64,000 nt of DNA from Subdoligranulum variabile (GCA_003343905.1 QAKI01000054.1:42931-106930), one strand, 5' to 3'. Positions 25,834-34,069 are shown, counted from the stretch's first letter. A program made the numbers and translations. Notes: generated from the sequence alone by a model not told the origin.

Positions 25834-27519
25834 TCACTCACGTTCCAACTGCGCCGCTTCAATAGCATCCTGCATCTCATCAACACCGGCGAAGGTCATG
25901 ACGATGTAATGACCGAAAGGTGAGGGAGATTTTTCCTGCTGGTCCAAATACACAATGTTGTCATCCGCCACGCTTTCCATCGCGGAAAGCCCGGAATTTT
26001 TCAGTTCCTCACGGGTCGTCACAAGAAACACTTCGCCTTGCGGAGTCTCCTGATGCGCCATCTTCTGCAAGCCCTGGCTCAGGTCCAACGTATTCAGGTC
26101 GCTGACTACCCACATTTCCAGTTCGCCGCTTGACCATTCGGTAAGGACATTTCCGTTCCAGAAAGTCGCATACCCTTGTGTATATCCCTGATCCACCAGC
26201 CAGTCGCACACGGTCGCCAAATGCGGATTGACACGCAAACCATTTTCAAAAAATAACCGCACCGAAGAAATACTGGTCGCCGTGATGCAAACACAGAAAG
26301 CCATCGCTGCGGCCCGGCGCATAAATTCCGGGCTGAACCGCTCTGTTTCGCCCTCCAACTGCAACACCAGGAATGCAAAGGGGACCACGGTAAGCCAGTA
26401 CCGTGCATCAATAGGCGCTATATCTTCTGTGCAGGCGAAAATCATCCCGTCTACCAAACAGATCGACGCAAAAAGCAGCGGTACGATGCGCTGCTGCGGA
26501 TCTATTTTTTGCCAACGCCACAGCAGCCGGATCAGAGAAAAAACGATTGCTCCCGCCGTCACCACACCAAAGGCCCCCAGGAGCCCTTCCACCGAGAAAA
26601 TTTGCGGTGCGGATTTAAGCGCCGACTTTGTAGGATAGCCAAACAGACTCAGGAATTCGCCCCACTGAGAAAACAGCGCGCTGAGGTCAAAATCCGACCA
26701 GACACGACCGTTATAATCCTCGAAGGAATAGGCATTGGCCAGTACTTTACTGTAGACGATGTAGGCAGCGCCCGCTACCGCCGTTGCAATGCCGGAAAGC
26801 ACAAACAGCCACAAGCTTTTCAACGGCAGGCGCTGCGGTTCTTCATACCAGCGCAGTATCACCGCCACCACCATGGCTGCGGCCATGGGCAGATAAAATC
26901 CCATGATGCCTTTTATGCCATTTAGTCCCGATGCCAGCGCCGACCCCAGCAAAAGTATCCATTGCAGCACACAACTCCAGCGATTGGCCGGATGCATCAG
27001 ATGCAGCATGGCACCAAAACTTAACAGGATCAAAATCATATGCGGCAAATACGCCCCGGCAAAAGGTCCGTACCACAAATACCAGGTTCCAAAGGGGCAA
27101 GCCAGCGCCGCAGCACCCCATACACCACAGTTTTTGAGTTTCAGGCCATGCGCCACATACAGATAGGAAAGGATCAGAAGCAGAAGCCATCCTGCCTGCC
27201 CAAGCATTTGGGCCGCATACCAGTCATGTGGAAAGATCAGAAGTGCAAGCCGATATAAAAGTTGCAAATATACAACGCGAAGTTCGCTGGAATACCACCA
27301 ATCCGGCGCCATCAAGCCGCCCTCTTGATTGAGTAAATCCGCCAGCATCATGTCCCCGGCGATATCGCTGTCGATATAGTTGCGGCCATGCAGGCAGAGG
27401 ACCAGCATGGTGACGCAGTAGGCCGCCACCAGCCACACCCACGGGAACAGCCGGAAAAAGCGGTCGCTCCGCTTTTCCCCCGGGATCACCAGCGCCGCGC
27501 GCAGTTTTCGTTGCAGCAT
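25834..27519 (-). CDS. GT-C-like polytopic membrane protein, paralog B
   Basis: 561 residues, same length and topology as paralog A. The first 52 residues differ at one position, while the rest is diverged but alignable. GRNYIDSDIAGDMMLADLL, the LNGIKGIMGFYLP segment and YTQGYATFWNGNVLTEWSSG are shared landmarks. The body of this gene is visibly more A+T-rich than paralog A and than its own 5-prime end, so the two parts of the gene have different histories. It lies directly downstream of dapF on the same strand. The function is unknown beyond a probable GT-C fold. Confidence 0.65.
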   Translation of the reverse strand: MLQRKLRAALVIPGEKRSDRFFRLFPWVWLVAAYCVTMLVLCLHGRNYIDSDIAGDMMLADLLNQEGGLMAPDWWYSSELRVVYLQLLYRLALLIFPHDWYAAQMLGQAGWLLLLILSYLYVAHGLKLKNCGVWGAAALACPFGTWYLWYGPFAGAYLPHMILILLSFGAMLHLMHPANRWSCVLQWILLLGSALASGLNGIKGIMGFYLPMAAAMVVAVILRWYEEPQRLPLKSLWLFVLSGIATAVAGAAYIVYSKVLANAYSFEDYNGRVWSDFDLSALFSQWGEFLSLFGYPTKSALKSAPQIFSVEGLLGAFGVVTAGAIVFSLIRLLWRWQKIDPQQRIVPLLFASICLVDGMIFACTEDIAPIDARYWLTVVPFAFLVLQLEGETERFSPEFMRRAAAMAFCVCITATSISSVRLFFENGLRVNPHLATVCDWLVDQGYTQGYATFWNGNVLTEWSSGELEMWVVSDLNTLDLSQGLQKMAHQETPQGEVFLVTTREELKNSGLSAMESVADDNIVYLDQQEKSPSPFGHYIVMTFAGVDEMQDAIEAAQLERE

Positions 27520-27537
27520 GTTGTTTTTCCTTTCTTA
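27362..27537. repeat. 176-bp direct repeat, copy 2
   Basis: Covers the 5-prime end and upstream leader of paralog B; partner of 25607-25782. Identity ends sharply inside both genes and again within the leader. Confidence 0.95.
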
Positions 27538-27594
27538 CTTTCCAAAAAATCTTTTTTCATTATAACAACCATTTTTTCTTCTGTAAAGCCGCGT

Positions 27595-28443
27595 TCAAAT
27601 TTCCACCGTTCCCTCAAAGACCGTGTGCGCCGGGCCGGTGAGCAGCACCGTATCGTCCGCCAGCACCTGCACCTGCAGCCGCCCGCCGGGCTGCGATACT
27701 TCGATCTCCTCCTCCCGCGGGCAGTCCCCGCGCAGCACCAGTGCGGCCGCCGCCGCGCAGGCGCCGGTGCCGCAGGCCAGCGTTGCGCCGCTGCCCCGCT
27801 CCCAGACTGTTACCGCCAGCGCCCGCGGTCCTTCCTGCCGCACAAATTCCACGTTGGCCCCCTGGGGGAACGCCGGATGTTCCGCCAGCGCGCGGCCCCA
27901 AACGGCCAGTTCCAGCCCTTCGGGCGGCGCTTCGCGGCAAAGCACCACGCAGTGGGGGTTGCCCATACTCAGGCAGTTCACCCGCCACGCGCGCCCTGCG
28001 GCCACCAGCGGCAGATCCAGCAGCGGCCCGGCCCCCAGCCCTTCCGCCGGGATGTCCTGCGCCCGCGCGGAGAAGCGCCCCATCCCTGCCCGCCACACAT
28101 GGGGCGCGACGCGGTACAGCGTTTTGCGCCCTGCGCCGGGGGTGTCCAGTTCGATGCGGTCCTTCTGCACGCCGTGGGTGTGCAGGTACTCGGCCACGCA
28201 GCGCACGCCGTTGCCGCACATGGCCCCCTGGCTGCCGTCCGCGTTATACATGACCATCGTTGCATCCGCGTCCGCCAGTTGGGGCGGCGCGATACAGATA
28301 AGCCCATCCGCCCCCACCGAAAAATGCCGCCGGGAAAGCCTTGCCGCCCACTGCCCCGCCTGGGGCGGCAGCCCCTGTTCCCGGCAGTCCAGATAAATGT
28401 AATCGTTGCCCGCGCCCTGCATCTTGGTAAATGACAGTTTCAT
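27595..28443 (-). CDS. dapF: Diaminopimelate epimerase
   Basis: 282 residues. It interconverts LL- and meso-diaminopimelate with a two-cysteine mechanism: Cys76 in MCGNGVRC and Cys224 in ACGTGACA, both present. KMQGAGNDYIYLD at the N-terminus is the family start, which fixes the ATG at 28443 (GGAGGG 5 nt before); a much longer open frame upstream overlaps acpP and proS on the other strand and is not real. With dapL it completes meso-DAP supply for peptidoglycan. Confidence 0.93.
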   Translation of the reverse strand: MKLSFTKMQGAGNDYIYLDCREQGLPPQAGQWAARLSRRHFSVGADGLICIAPPQLADADATMVMYNADGSQGAMCGNGVRCVAEYLHTHGVQKDRIELDTPGAGRKTLYRVAPHVWRAGMGRFSARAQDIPAEGLGAGPLLDLPLVAAGRAWRVNCLSMGNPHCVVLCREAPPEGLELAVWGRALAEHPAFPQGANVEFVRQEGPRALAVTVWERGSGATLACGTGACAAAAALVLRGDCPREEEIEVSQPGGRLQVQVLADDTVLLTGPAHTVFEGTVEI

Positions 28444-28526
28444 ACCATCCCTCCCCCGACCAGTGTATGCCGCGGCGCGCCGGGGCAGCACAACGGCCTT
28501 TTTACACGGTTTTTGCCCCGGTCCTC

Positions 28527-28555
28527 TTGACATCTTTTGACAGATAAGATATATA
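28527..28555 (+). promoter_or_regulatory. Strong sigma-A promoter of acpP-proS
   Basis: TTGACA (28527-28532), 17-nt spacer, TATATA (28550-28555), about 35 nt before the acpP start. Confidence 0.75.
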
Positions 28556-28590
28556 TTTAATGAATATTTGTTTGCAGAAGGAGATATACT

Positions 28591-28827
28591 ATGGATTCCG
28601 AAGTTTTTGCGCGTATCCGCGAATACCTGGCCGACCAGCTTGAAGTCGATCCCGAAAAGATCACCCCCGACAGCGACATCGTCAATGATTTCGGCGCCGA
28701 CAGCCTCGACGTCATCGACATGATCACCACCCTGTCCGACGAGTTCAACGTGGAGATCCCCGACGAGGAGATCGAGAACTTCCACACCGTGGGCGATGTG
28801 GTCAATTATCTGGAGGAGCGGCTGTAA
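28591..28827 (+). CDS. acpP: Acyl carrier protein
   Basis: 78 residues, acidic. GADSLDVIDMI carries the Ser38 that takes the 4-phosphopantetheine arm, and EIPDEEIENFHTVGDVVNYL is the usual final helix. It carries acyl chains in fatty-acid synthesis. It has an AGAAGGAGATATACT leader and a strong promoter. No other fatty-acid gene is adjacent; proS follows 30 nt later. Confidence 0.95.
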   Translation: MDSEVFARIREYLADQLEVDPEKITPDSDIVNDFGADSLDVIDMITTLSDEFNVEIPDEEIENFHTVGDVVNYLEERL

Positions 28828-28857
28828 TTTTGCGCCGCCGGATGTGAAGGAGTAGAC

Positions 28858-30297
28858 ATGGCAAGCGATAAGAAAAAAATGGTCGAGGCGATCACCGCAC
28901 AGGAGGTCGATTTCGCCCAGTGGTACACCGATATCTGCACCAAGGCTGAACTGGTGGAATATTCCAGCGTGAAGGGCTTTGTGGTGCTGCGCCCCTACGG
29001 CTACGCGATCTGGGAGAACATCCAGAAAAATCTGGACACCCGCTTCAAGGCTACCGGCCACGAAAATGTTGCGATGCCCATGCTGATGCCGGAAAGCCTG
29101 CTGAAAAAGGAGGGCGAACTGGTGGACGGCTTTGCCCCCGAGGTCGCCTGGGTCACCATGGGCGGCAGCGAACCGCTGGAGGAACGCCTTGCCGTGCGCC
29201 CCACCAGCGAAACGCTGTTCTGTGACCACTTCAGCCATGTGCTGCACAGCTACCGCGACCTGCCGATGCTGTACAACCAGTGGTGCAGCGTGGTCCGCTG
29301 GGAAAAATCCACCCGCCCCTTCCTGCGCACCCGTGAGTTCTGGTGGCAGGAAGGCCACACCATCCACGAAACCGCGGAGGAAGCCCAGGCCGAGACCGAG
29401 CAGCAGCTCAACTGCTACGCGGATTTCTGCGAGCATGACCTGTGCATCCCCGTTCTGAAGGGCCGCAAGACCGACAAGGAGAAGTTTGCCGGCGCCGAAG
29501 CCACCTACACCATCGAAGCGATGATGAAGGACGGCAAAGCCCTGCAGAGCGGCACCAGCCACTACTTTGGCGACAAGTTCAGCCGCGCCTATGACGTGAC
29601 CTTTGCCGGGCGCGACAACACCCTGCAGTACCCCTTCCAGACCAGTTGGGGCGCGTCCAGCCGCCTGATCGGCGCCATCATCATGACCCACGGCGACGAC
29701 GACGGCCTGATCCTGCCGCCCGCCATCGCGCCGGTGCAGCTTGTCATCGTGCCGGTGGCGGCCCACAAGCCCGGCGTGCTGGAAAAATGCCGCGAACTGG
29801 CTGACCAGCTCAAGGGCATCGTGCGCGTCAAGCTGGACGACAGCGACAAGCAGCCCGGCTGGAAGTTCGCCCAGTGGGAGATGAAAGGCGTGCCGGTCCG
29901 TCTGGAAGTCGGCCCGCGCGACATCGAGCAGGGCCAGTGCGTGCTGGTCCGCCGCGACACCCGCGAAAAGCAGTTCGTCAAGTTCGAGGATCTGGCCACT
30001 GCCGTGCCCGCCGCGCTGGACGCGCTGGCGAAGGACCTGTACGACCGCGCGCTGAAAAACCGCGAGGCCCGTACCACCAGCGCCACCACGATGGAGGAGA
30101 TCAAGCAGAAGGCTGCCGCTTCCACCGGGTTCATCAAGACCATGTGGTGCGGCGACCTGGCCTGCGAGGAAGCCATGAAAGAGCAGGCGGGCCTTTCCAG
30201 CCGCTGCATGCCGTTCGAGCAGGAACACCTGAGCGACGTGTGCCCGGTCTGCGGCAAACCCGCCACCAAGATGGTCGTCTGGGGCATCGCCTACTAA
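28858..30297 (+). CDS. proS: Prolyl-tRNA synthetase (archaeal/eukaryotic type)
   Basis: 479 residues, class II synthetase of the short ProRS type without the bacterial editing insertion. Motif 2 region RWEKSTRPFLRTREFWWQEG, motif 3 around TSWGASSRLIGAIIMTHGDD, an anticodon-binding domain (about 285-390), and a C-terminal domain with CPVCGKPATKMVVWGIAY, ending in Tyr as expected. It charges tRNA-Pro. The gene follows acpP, and its terminator lies about 380 bp downstream behind an apparent insertion. Confidence 0.93.
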   Translation: MASDKKKMVEAITAQEVDFAQWYTDICTKAELVEYSSVKGFVVLRPYGYAIWENIQKNLDTRFKATGHENVAMPMLMPESLLKKEGELVDGFAPEVAWVTMGGSEPLEERLAVRPTSETLFCDHFSHVLHSYRDLPMLYNQWCSVVRWEKSTRPFLRTREFWWQEGHTIHETAEEAQAETEQQLNCYADFCEHDLCIPVLKGRKTDKEKFAGAEATYTIEAMMKDGKALQSGTSHYFGDKFSRAYDVTFAGRDNTLQYPFQTSWGASSRLIGAIIMTHGDDDGLILPPAIAPVQLVIVPVAAHKPGVLEKCRELADQLKGIVRVKLDDSDKQPGWKFAQWEMKGVPVRLEVGPRDIEQGQCVLVRRDTREKQFVKFEDLATAVPAALDALAKDLYDRALKNREARTTSATTMEEIKQKAAASTGFIKTMWCGDLACEEAMKEQAGLSSRCMPFEQEHLSDVCPVCGKPATKMVVWGIAY

Positions 30298-30305
30298 CTA
30301 CACAA

Positions 30306-30326
30306 GCAGGGCAGCGCGGCGCGCTG
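30306..30326. repeat. 21-bp direct repeat flanking the insert, left copy
   Basis: Begins GCAGGGCAGC and ends GCGCTG; identical to 30673-30693. It holds the left arm, loop and part of the right arm of the proS terminator. Confidence 0.9.
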
Positions 30327-30672
30327 ACCGAGCTTGTCGAGAAACTCGACAAGCTCCAAAAGAGGCAACAGTCGCCTACGGCGGTGCCTAAGGCTCCTGT
30401 TTAACGGGTTGCGGTTCCCGCATCCCGCAGCGCGCCTTGGAGCGGCGCTTGCGCTCTGCGACCGCTGCCCCTGCTCCGCCTTGCTGCATCCGCCGCAGGC
30501 GGCGCGCGGCTTCGCAGCTCTTTGGATTCCCCTTAGACAAAATTTTTGCGACAAATCGCGCAATCGGCCTATAGCCTCATACACAATTTGCCGCAAAATT
30601 TCCCTGTATGTGTTGCCAGCGTCGGCACATGTCCGCCGCTGGCAACGGATTTTGAGCCTTTTTCAACAGTCT
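30327..30672. mobile_element. Putative non-coding inserted repeat element (346 bp)
   Basis: The stretch lies between perfect 21-bp direct repeats. It begins with a 12-bp perfect inverted repeat with AAA loop (30330-30356) and ends TTTTTCAACAGTCT. There is no convincing gene: the only frame of some length (minus strand, to about 30596) has no binding site and low-complexity content. A second palindrome-like pair, TTGCCAGCG and CGCTGGCAA, lies at 30625-30654. I interpret it as a MITE-like or interspersed repeat inserted into the terminator of proS; a purely local duplication is the alternative. Confidence 0.5.
30330..30356. repeat. Perfect 12-bp inverted repeat at the left end of the insert
   Basis: GAGCTTGTCGAG, AAA, CTCGACAAGCTC. 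No T run follows, so it is probably not a terminator; it could be a recognition hairpin. Confidence 0.9.
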
Positions 30673-30693
30673 GCAGGGCAGCGCGGCGCGCTG
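30673..30693. repeat. 21-bp direct repeat flanking the insert, right copy
   Basis: Identical to 30306-30326; here it continues into CCCTTTT and so forms the intact terminator. Confidence 0.9.
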
Positions 30694-30700
30694 CCCTTTT
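30675..30700 (+). terminator. Terminator, intact copy, of the acpP-proS unit
   Basis: AGGGCAGCGC (30675-30684), GGC loop, GCGCTGCCCT (30688-30697), T run. The left copy at 30308-30326 has only a 6-bp right arm and no T run. Confidence 0.8.
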
Positions 30701-30713
30701 CTGGTAAATCGCC

Positions 30714-31808
30714 ATGTGGGTTTTATTGCTGACATTTCTGGTCTACGGCCTCGGCCTGGTGCTGACCGCCGTGGGCAGCCGCCTGTCCGGGCGCTGCACT
30801 ACCTGGTGCTGCGCCCTGTGCGGCCTGCCCATGTGGGTGGTCGGCGGCACGGTGGTGCCCTTCTGCCTGGCGCTGCCCCAGCTTATGCTGGCGTTCCTGG
30901 CCGCCGGTATGTCGGTCACTTCGCTGGCGGTGGGCGCGGCGCTGGCCGGTTCGGTCGCCAACCTGGGGCTGGCGCTGGCCGTCTGCCTGCTCAATCCCCG
31001 GCAGCGCGCTTCGGTGGACCGGCAGGAGTTCTGCCGCAAATGCCTGTTGCTGTTGGCGGCCTGCGCGGTGCTGATCGTGTTCGTGCGCGACGGCACGCTG
31101 AGTTACACCGGCACCGGCCTGCTGATGTCCCTGTTCGTATTGTTCGTGATGCTCAGCATCGTCTACCAGCACCACTACAGCTACGCGGAGGGCAGCGAGA
31201 TCGTGACCACGGCGGGCAGCGCGCCCGAATCCCCGCGCAGGGACGCGGCCGATGTATATGGCTACACCGCCCACACGATGGCCTTCCCCGTGATGAGCTT
31301 TGCCAACGCGATGAAAAATCTGGCGGGCGTGACCGTGGGGCTGCTTCTGCTGGCCGTCGGCGCGCTGGCGCTGGTGTACAGCGCCGCCACCCTTGCCAAC
31401 GTCACCGGCACCATCCAGGCTTTGTGGGCCGCCACCCTGATCAGTTTCGGGTTCTGCCTGCCGCTGCTGGCCGACGCGCTGGGGCACCCTTTCGGCTCGG
31501 TATGGAAGCGTTTCTCGGTGCGGTGCCGCTATTTTCCGCCCCACACGCTGCCGATGCAGCTTTTGAACAGCGCGATCCTGAACCTGACGCTGGCGCTGCC
31601 CCTTTCCAGCCTGATGTACCGCCGCCGTCTGCCCTTCGGGTCCCAGTTCCGGCACTATGATCTGCCCATCTGCGTGGCGATCACGCTGATCCTGCTGCTG
31701 CCGCCGCTGCTGCGCCGCAGACTGTACCGCTGGCAGGGCGCTGCCTGCCTGGCGCTGTACCTTATCTATGTTGCGGCCGCCATGCTGGCGCCGCTGTCGG
31801 GCGCCTGA
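30714..31808 (+). CDS. Polytopic membrane protein resembling a degenerate CaCA-type cation antiporter
   Basis: 364 residues with about ten helices in two halves. Each half has a motif in the position of the CaCA alpha repeat: AAGMSVTSLAVGAALAGSVA then NLGLALA (first), and LLADALGHPFGSV then LLNSAILNLTLALPLSS (second). These resemble the G-x-S-x-x-E...G-N-x-x-G-S-N-x-x-N pattern of sodium/calcium exchangers, but the acidic ion-binding residue of the first repeat is missing. The assignment is tentative. The start codon has no clear Shine-Dalgarno site and lies only 13 nt after the terminator at 30700. Confidence 0.5.
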   Translation: MWVLLLTFLVYGLGLVLTAVGSRLSGRCTTWCCALCGLPMWVVGGTVVPFCLALPQLMLAFLAAGMSVTSLAVGAALAGSVANLGLALAVCLLNPRQRASVDRQEFCRKCLLLLAACAVLIVFVRDGTLSYTGTGLLMSLFVLFVMLSIVYQHHYSYAEGSEIVTTAGSAPESPRRDAADVYGYTAHTMAFPVMSFANAMKNLAGVTVGLLLLAVGALALVYSAATLANVTGTIQALWAATLISFGFCLPLLADALGHPFGSVWKRFSVRCRYFPPHTLPMQLLNSAILNLTLALPLSSLMYRRRLPFGSQFRHYDLPICVAITLILLLPPLLRRRLYRWQGAACLALYLIYVAAAMLAPLSGA

Positions 31809-31839
31809 CCGTCCCGGCCCTATATTTTCAACGATGTCA

Positions 31840-31880
31840 ACGGAAGCGCACCGCCCCGGAGGGCGGCGCGCTTCCGTTTT
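31840..31880 (+). terminator. Terminator after the CaCA-like gene
   Basis: ACGGAAGCGC...GCGCTTCCGT stem with a GC-rich inner part and a GGAG-type loop, followed by TTTTTCTTTT. Its stem sequence resembles that of the terminator at 34000-34044. Confidence 0.85.
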
Positions 31881-31923
31881 TCTTTTGCTGTACAGCCCCG
31901 GCAAAAAATCCTTTGCCGAGGGG

Positions 31924-31952
31924 TTGCGTTTTGCTTCCGCGCATGCTATACT
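31924..31952 (+). promoter_or_regulatory. Sigma-A promoter of the first GntR/ABC cassette
   Basis: TTGCGT (31924-31929), 17-nt spacer, TATACT (31947-31952). Confidence 0.7.
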
Positions 31953-31974
31953 GTTATACAGAACAGCATAACAG
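31951..31974. promoter_or_regulatory. Probable GntR operator
   Basis: CTGTTAT, 10-nt centre, ATAACAG: a perfect 7-bp inverted repeat that overlaps the -10 end and start site. It is well placed for autorepression by the regulator encoded next. Confidence 0.65.
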
Positions 31975-31995
31975 TTGAAACAGTGGTGGGAACTT

Positions 31996-32379
31996 TTGAA
32001 ATTGATCGTTTCCAATCTGTCGGGCGCGCCCATCTACGAACAGATCAAGCAGCAGGTCAAAAGCGCCATCCTTTCGGGCGAACTGAAGGAGGGCGACGCG
32101 CTGCCCTCGCTGCGCACGCTGGCCAGGGACCTGCAGATCAGCGTACTGACCGTCACGCGGGCCTATACCGAGCTGGAGCAGGAGGGCTTCGTGCGCAACG
32201 TGCAGGGCCGCGGCTGCTTTGTGCTGGGCAGCGGTTCCGAACTGATGCGGGAGCAGCTTCTGCGCAAGGTAGAGACCGGCCTGACCGAAGCCATCCGCGC
32301 CGCAAAAGTCGCGGACCTGTCCGGCGGGGAGCTGCATCACCTTTTAGACATTTTATGGGAGGCCGACACCGATGACTGA
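31996..32379 (+). CDS. GntR-family transcriptional regulator, YtrA subfamily
   Basis: 127 residues with TTG start at 31996, giving the family start LKLIVSNLSGAPIYEQIKQQ. A winged helix (about 10-70, PSLRTLARDLQISVLTVTRA) is followed by a short dimer helix, without the large ligand domain of other GntR proteins. YtrA types repress ABC-transporter operons and respond to cell-wall stress or small effectors. The stop codon overlaps the ABC ATPase start by 8 nt. Confidence 0.85.
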   Translation: MKLIVSNLSGAPIYEQIKQQVKSAILSGELKEGDALPSLRTLARDLQISVLTVTRAYTELEQEGFVRNVQGRGCFVLGSGSELMREQLLRKVETGLTEAIRAAKVADLSGGELHHLLDILWEADTDD

Positions 32380-33226
32380 CTATTTACAGGTAGAGCACCT
32401 GTCGAGATCCTTTGACGGATTCCAGCTCCGCGACATCAGCTTCACCCTGCCCAAAGGGTACATCATGGGCCTGATCGGCCCCAACGGGTCCGGCAAAACG
32501 ACCACCATCAAACTGATCTTGAACATGCTCCGGCGCGACGGCGGCCGGGTCAGCATTCTGGGGCTGGACAACATCGAGCAGGAACAGCAGGCCAAAGCCC
32601 AGCTTGGCGTCGTGTTCGATACCAGCTATTTCAGCGACGACTGGGACGCGGCTCAGGCCGAGCGTTCCCTTTCGGTTTTCTATCCGGGCTGGGACAGCGA
32701 ACGCTTCGCCGGGCTGCTGCACAAATTCCGCATCCCCCCTGCCAAAAAGATCCGGGACCTGTCCAAAGGGATGCAGATGAAGCTGATGCTGGCGTGCGCT
32801 TTCTCCTACGACGCCCGGCTGCTGATCCTGGACGAACCCACCAGCGGGCTGGACCCGGTATCCCGCGACGAACTGCTGCAGATATTGGCGGCTTACATCG
32901 AGGACGGGGAACACAGCGTCCTGTTTTCCACCCACATCACCGGCGACCTCGAACGCGCCGCCGACTATATCACCTATATCCGCTACGGCGAATTGTTTTT
33001 CACCGGCAGCCGGGAGGAATTTGTGGACCAGTTCCGCATTCTCAAGGGCGGCCCGGACGAACTGACCGCCGATCTGAAAGCCCGTGCCGCGGGGCTGCGC
33101 GTCTTTCCCACCGGGTTTGAAGCACTGGTAAAGACCCCGGACGCCGCCGCCTTTCCCGCTTTGTGCGCGGAACCCGCCACCATCGACCAGATCATCGTAT
33201 TCACCAACAGAGAGGGGGACGAATGA
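32372..33226 (+). CDS. ABC transporter ATP-binding protein of a YtrA-controlled cassette
   Basis: 284 residues: Walker A GPNGSGKTTT, signature LSKGMQMKLM, Walker B LLILDEPTSGLD, switch histidine in STHITGD. An extra C-terminal domain of about 70 residues follows the ATPase. It pairs with the permease starting 4 nt before its stop codon. Similar GntR/ATPase/permease sets in Firmicutes are induced by wall antibiotics; the substrate here is unknown. Confidence 0.88.
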   Translation: MTDYLQVEHLSRSFDGFQLRDISFTLPKGYIMGLIGPNGSGKTTTIKLILNMLRRDGGRVSILGLDNIEQEQQAKAQLGVVFDTSYFSDDWDAAQAERSLSVFYPGWDSERFAGLLHKFRIPPAKKIRDLSKGMQMKLMLACAFSYDARLLILDEPTSGLDPVSRDELLQILAAYIEDGEHSVLFSTHITGDLERAADYITYIRYGELFFTGSREEFVDQFRILKGGPDELTADLKARAAGLRVFPTGFEALVKTPDAAAFPALCAEPATIDQIIVFTNREGDE

Positions 33227-33852
33227 TGTCTACCGTCTGGAAAGCCGCCCAACTGGATCTTGCCCTCGTCAGGCCGTATGCCAAAGTGATCGGCTTTACC
33301 CTGCTGCTGCCCATCGCCTTTGCCGCCGTCAACCGCTCGCTGCTGACCGGCGTTTCTTTCGCCATGTGTTTTATCGCCATGACGACGGGCTACCCTTTCT
33401 CCATCATGGAGAAGAACCACATGGAACGCCTGTACGGCCTTTTGCCCGCCAGGCGGGGCGAACTGGTCCTCGGCCGCTATCTCTATGTGCTGGCGCTGGG
33501 CCTCCTGTCCCTGGCGGTGTCGCTGGCCGTCCAGCCCGTAGTGCTGCGGGCTTTGGGCGAAACGGTGACCCCCGCCGATATCGTGGCCGCGGGCGCCGCC
33601 GGGCTGCTGCTGTTCACCCTCTACACGGTGTTCCAGCTTCCCGGCTATTACAAGTTCGGCGCCATCAAGGGCCGGATCTTCATGTACATCCCGGTGGCGG
33701 GTTTTCTGGCGACGCTGTTTTTCCTGCCTGCGGGCCTGCCGGTGGCGGTTTCCCCCGCGCTGGCCTGCGCGCTCGTGGCCGCCGTTGTCGTTGTACTGTA
33801 CGCGGCGTCGGCATGGTGTTCCGTTCGCATCATGAAAAACAAGGAACTGTGA
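33223..33852 (+). CDS. ABC-2-type permease of the first GntR cassette
   Basis: 209 residues with six helices; the GYPFSIMEKNHMERLYGLLP region is typical of ABC-2 permeases of this type. Start ATG at 33223 overlaps the ATPase stop (ATGA); the next codon is also ATG. A GAGGGGG site precedes it. It forms the membrane half of the transporter, with a tiny membrane-protein gene directly downstream. Confidence 0.8.
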   Translation: MMSTVWKAAQLDLALVRPYAKVIGFTLLLPIAFAAVNRSLLTGVSFAMCFIAMTTGYPFSIMEKNHMERLYGLLPARRGELVLGRYLYVLALGLLSLAVSLAVQPVVLRALGETVTPADIVAAGAAGLLLFTLYTVFQLPGYYKFGAIKGRIFMYIPVAGFLATLFFLPAGLPVAVSPALACALVAAVVVVLYAASAWCSVRIMKNKEL

Positions 33853-33862
33853 GGTGTGCGCC

Positions 33863-33985
33863 ATGGATCTTACGATTTTGGCCGTGGTCCTGCTGCTGGG
33901 CATCGGCGTGCCCGCCCGGAACAAGCTCATCCGCCAATACCGAAAACGGCACCATAAGGACGAGGACGGCCCCGGCAGCCGGTAA
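33863..33985 (+). CDS. Small membrane protein, 40 residues
   Basis: Starts 10 nt after the permease stop with GAGGTG upstream. The sequence begins MDLTILAVVLLLGIGVPARN, one helix, then a basic and polar tail (KRHHKDEDGPGSR). It ends just before the terminator, so it belongs to the cassette. I do not know a named family; a small accessory subunit of the transporter is plausible. Confidence 0.6.
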   Translation: MDLTILAVVLLLGIGVPARNKLIRQYRKRHHKDEDGPGSR

Positions 33986-33999
33986 ACTGCCGACACAGC

Positions 34000-34044
34000 A
34001 AAGCGGAAGCGCGCCGCCCCCAAAGGGCGGTGCGCTTCCGCTTT
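34000..34044. terminator. Long bidirectional terminator
   Basis: 20-nt arms with a CCAAA loop, beginning AAAGCGGAAGCGC and ending GCGCTTCCGCTTT. It separates the GntR cassette (plus) from the MATE gene (minus). Confidence 0.85.
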
Positions 34045-34069
34045 GTATTCCCTGCAGGGCCGCGCCTTT

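Noticed and set aside
28441..30228. Very long minus-strand open frame running from within proS through acpP into dapF
   Set aside because: The part beyond dapF lies antisense to acpP and proS, whose products are certain; absence of stop codons is a by-product of high G+C. dapF itself starts at 28443.
30294..30596. 100-codon minus-strand frame inside the insert after proS
   Set aside because: No ribosome site, low-complexity Arg/Ala-rich translation, and it crosses the repeat boundary.
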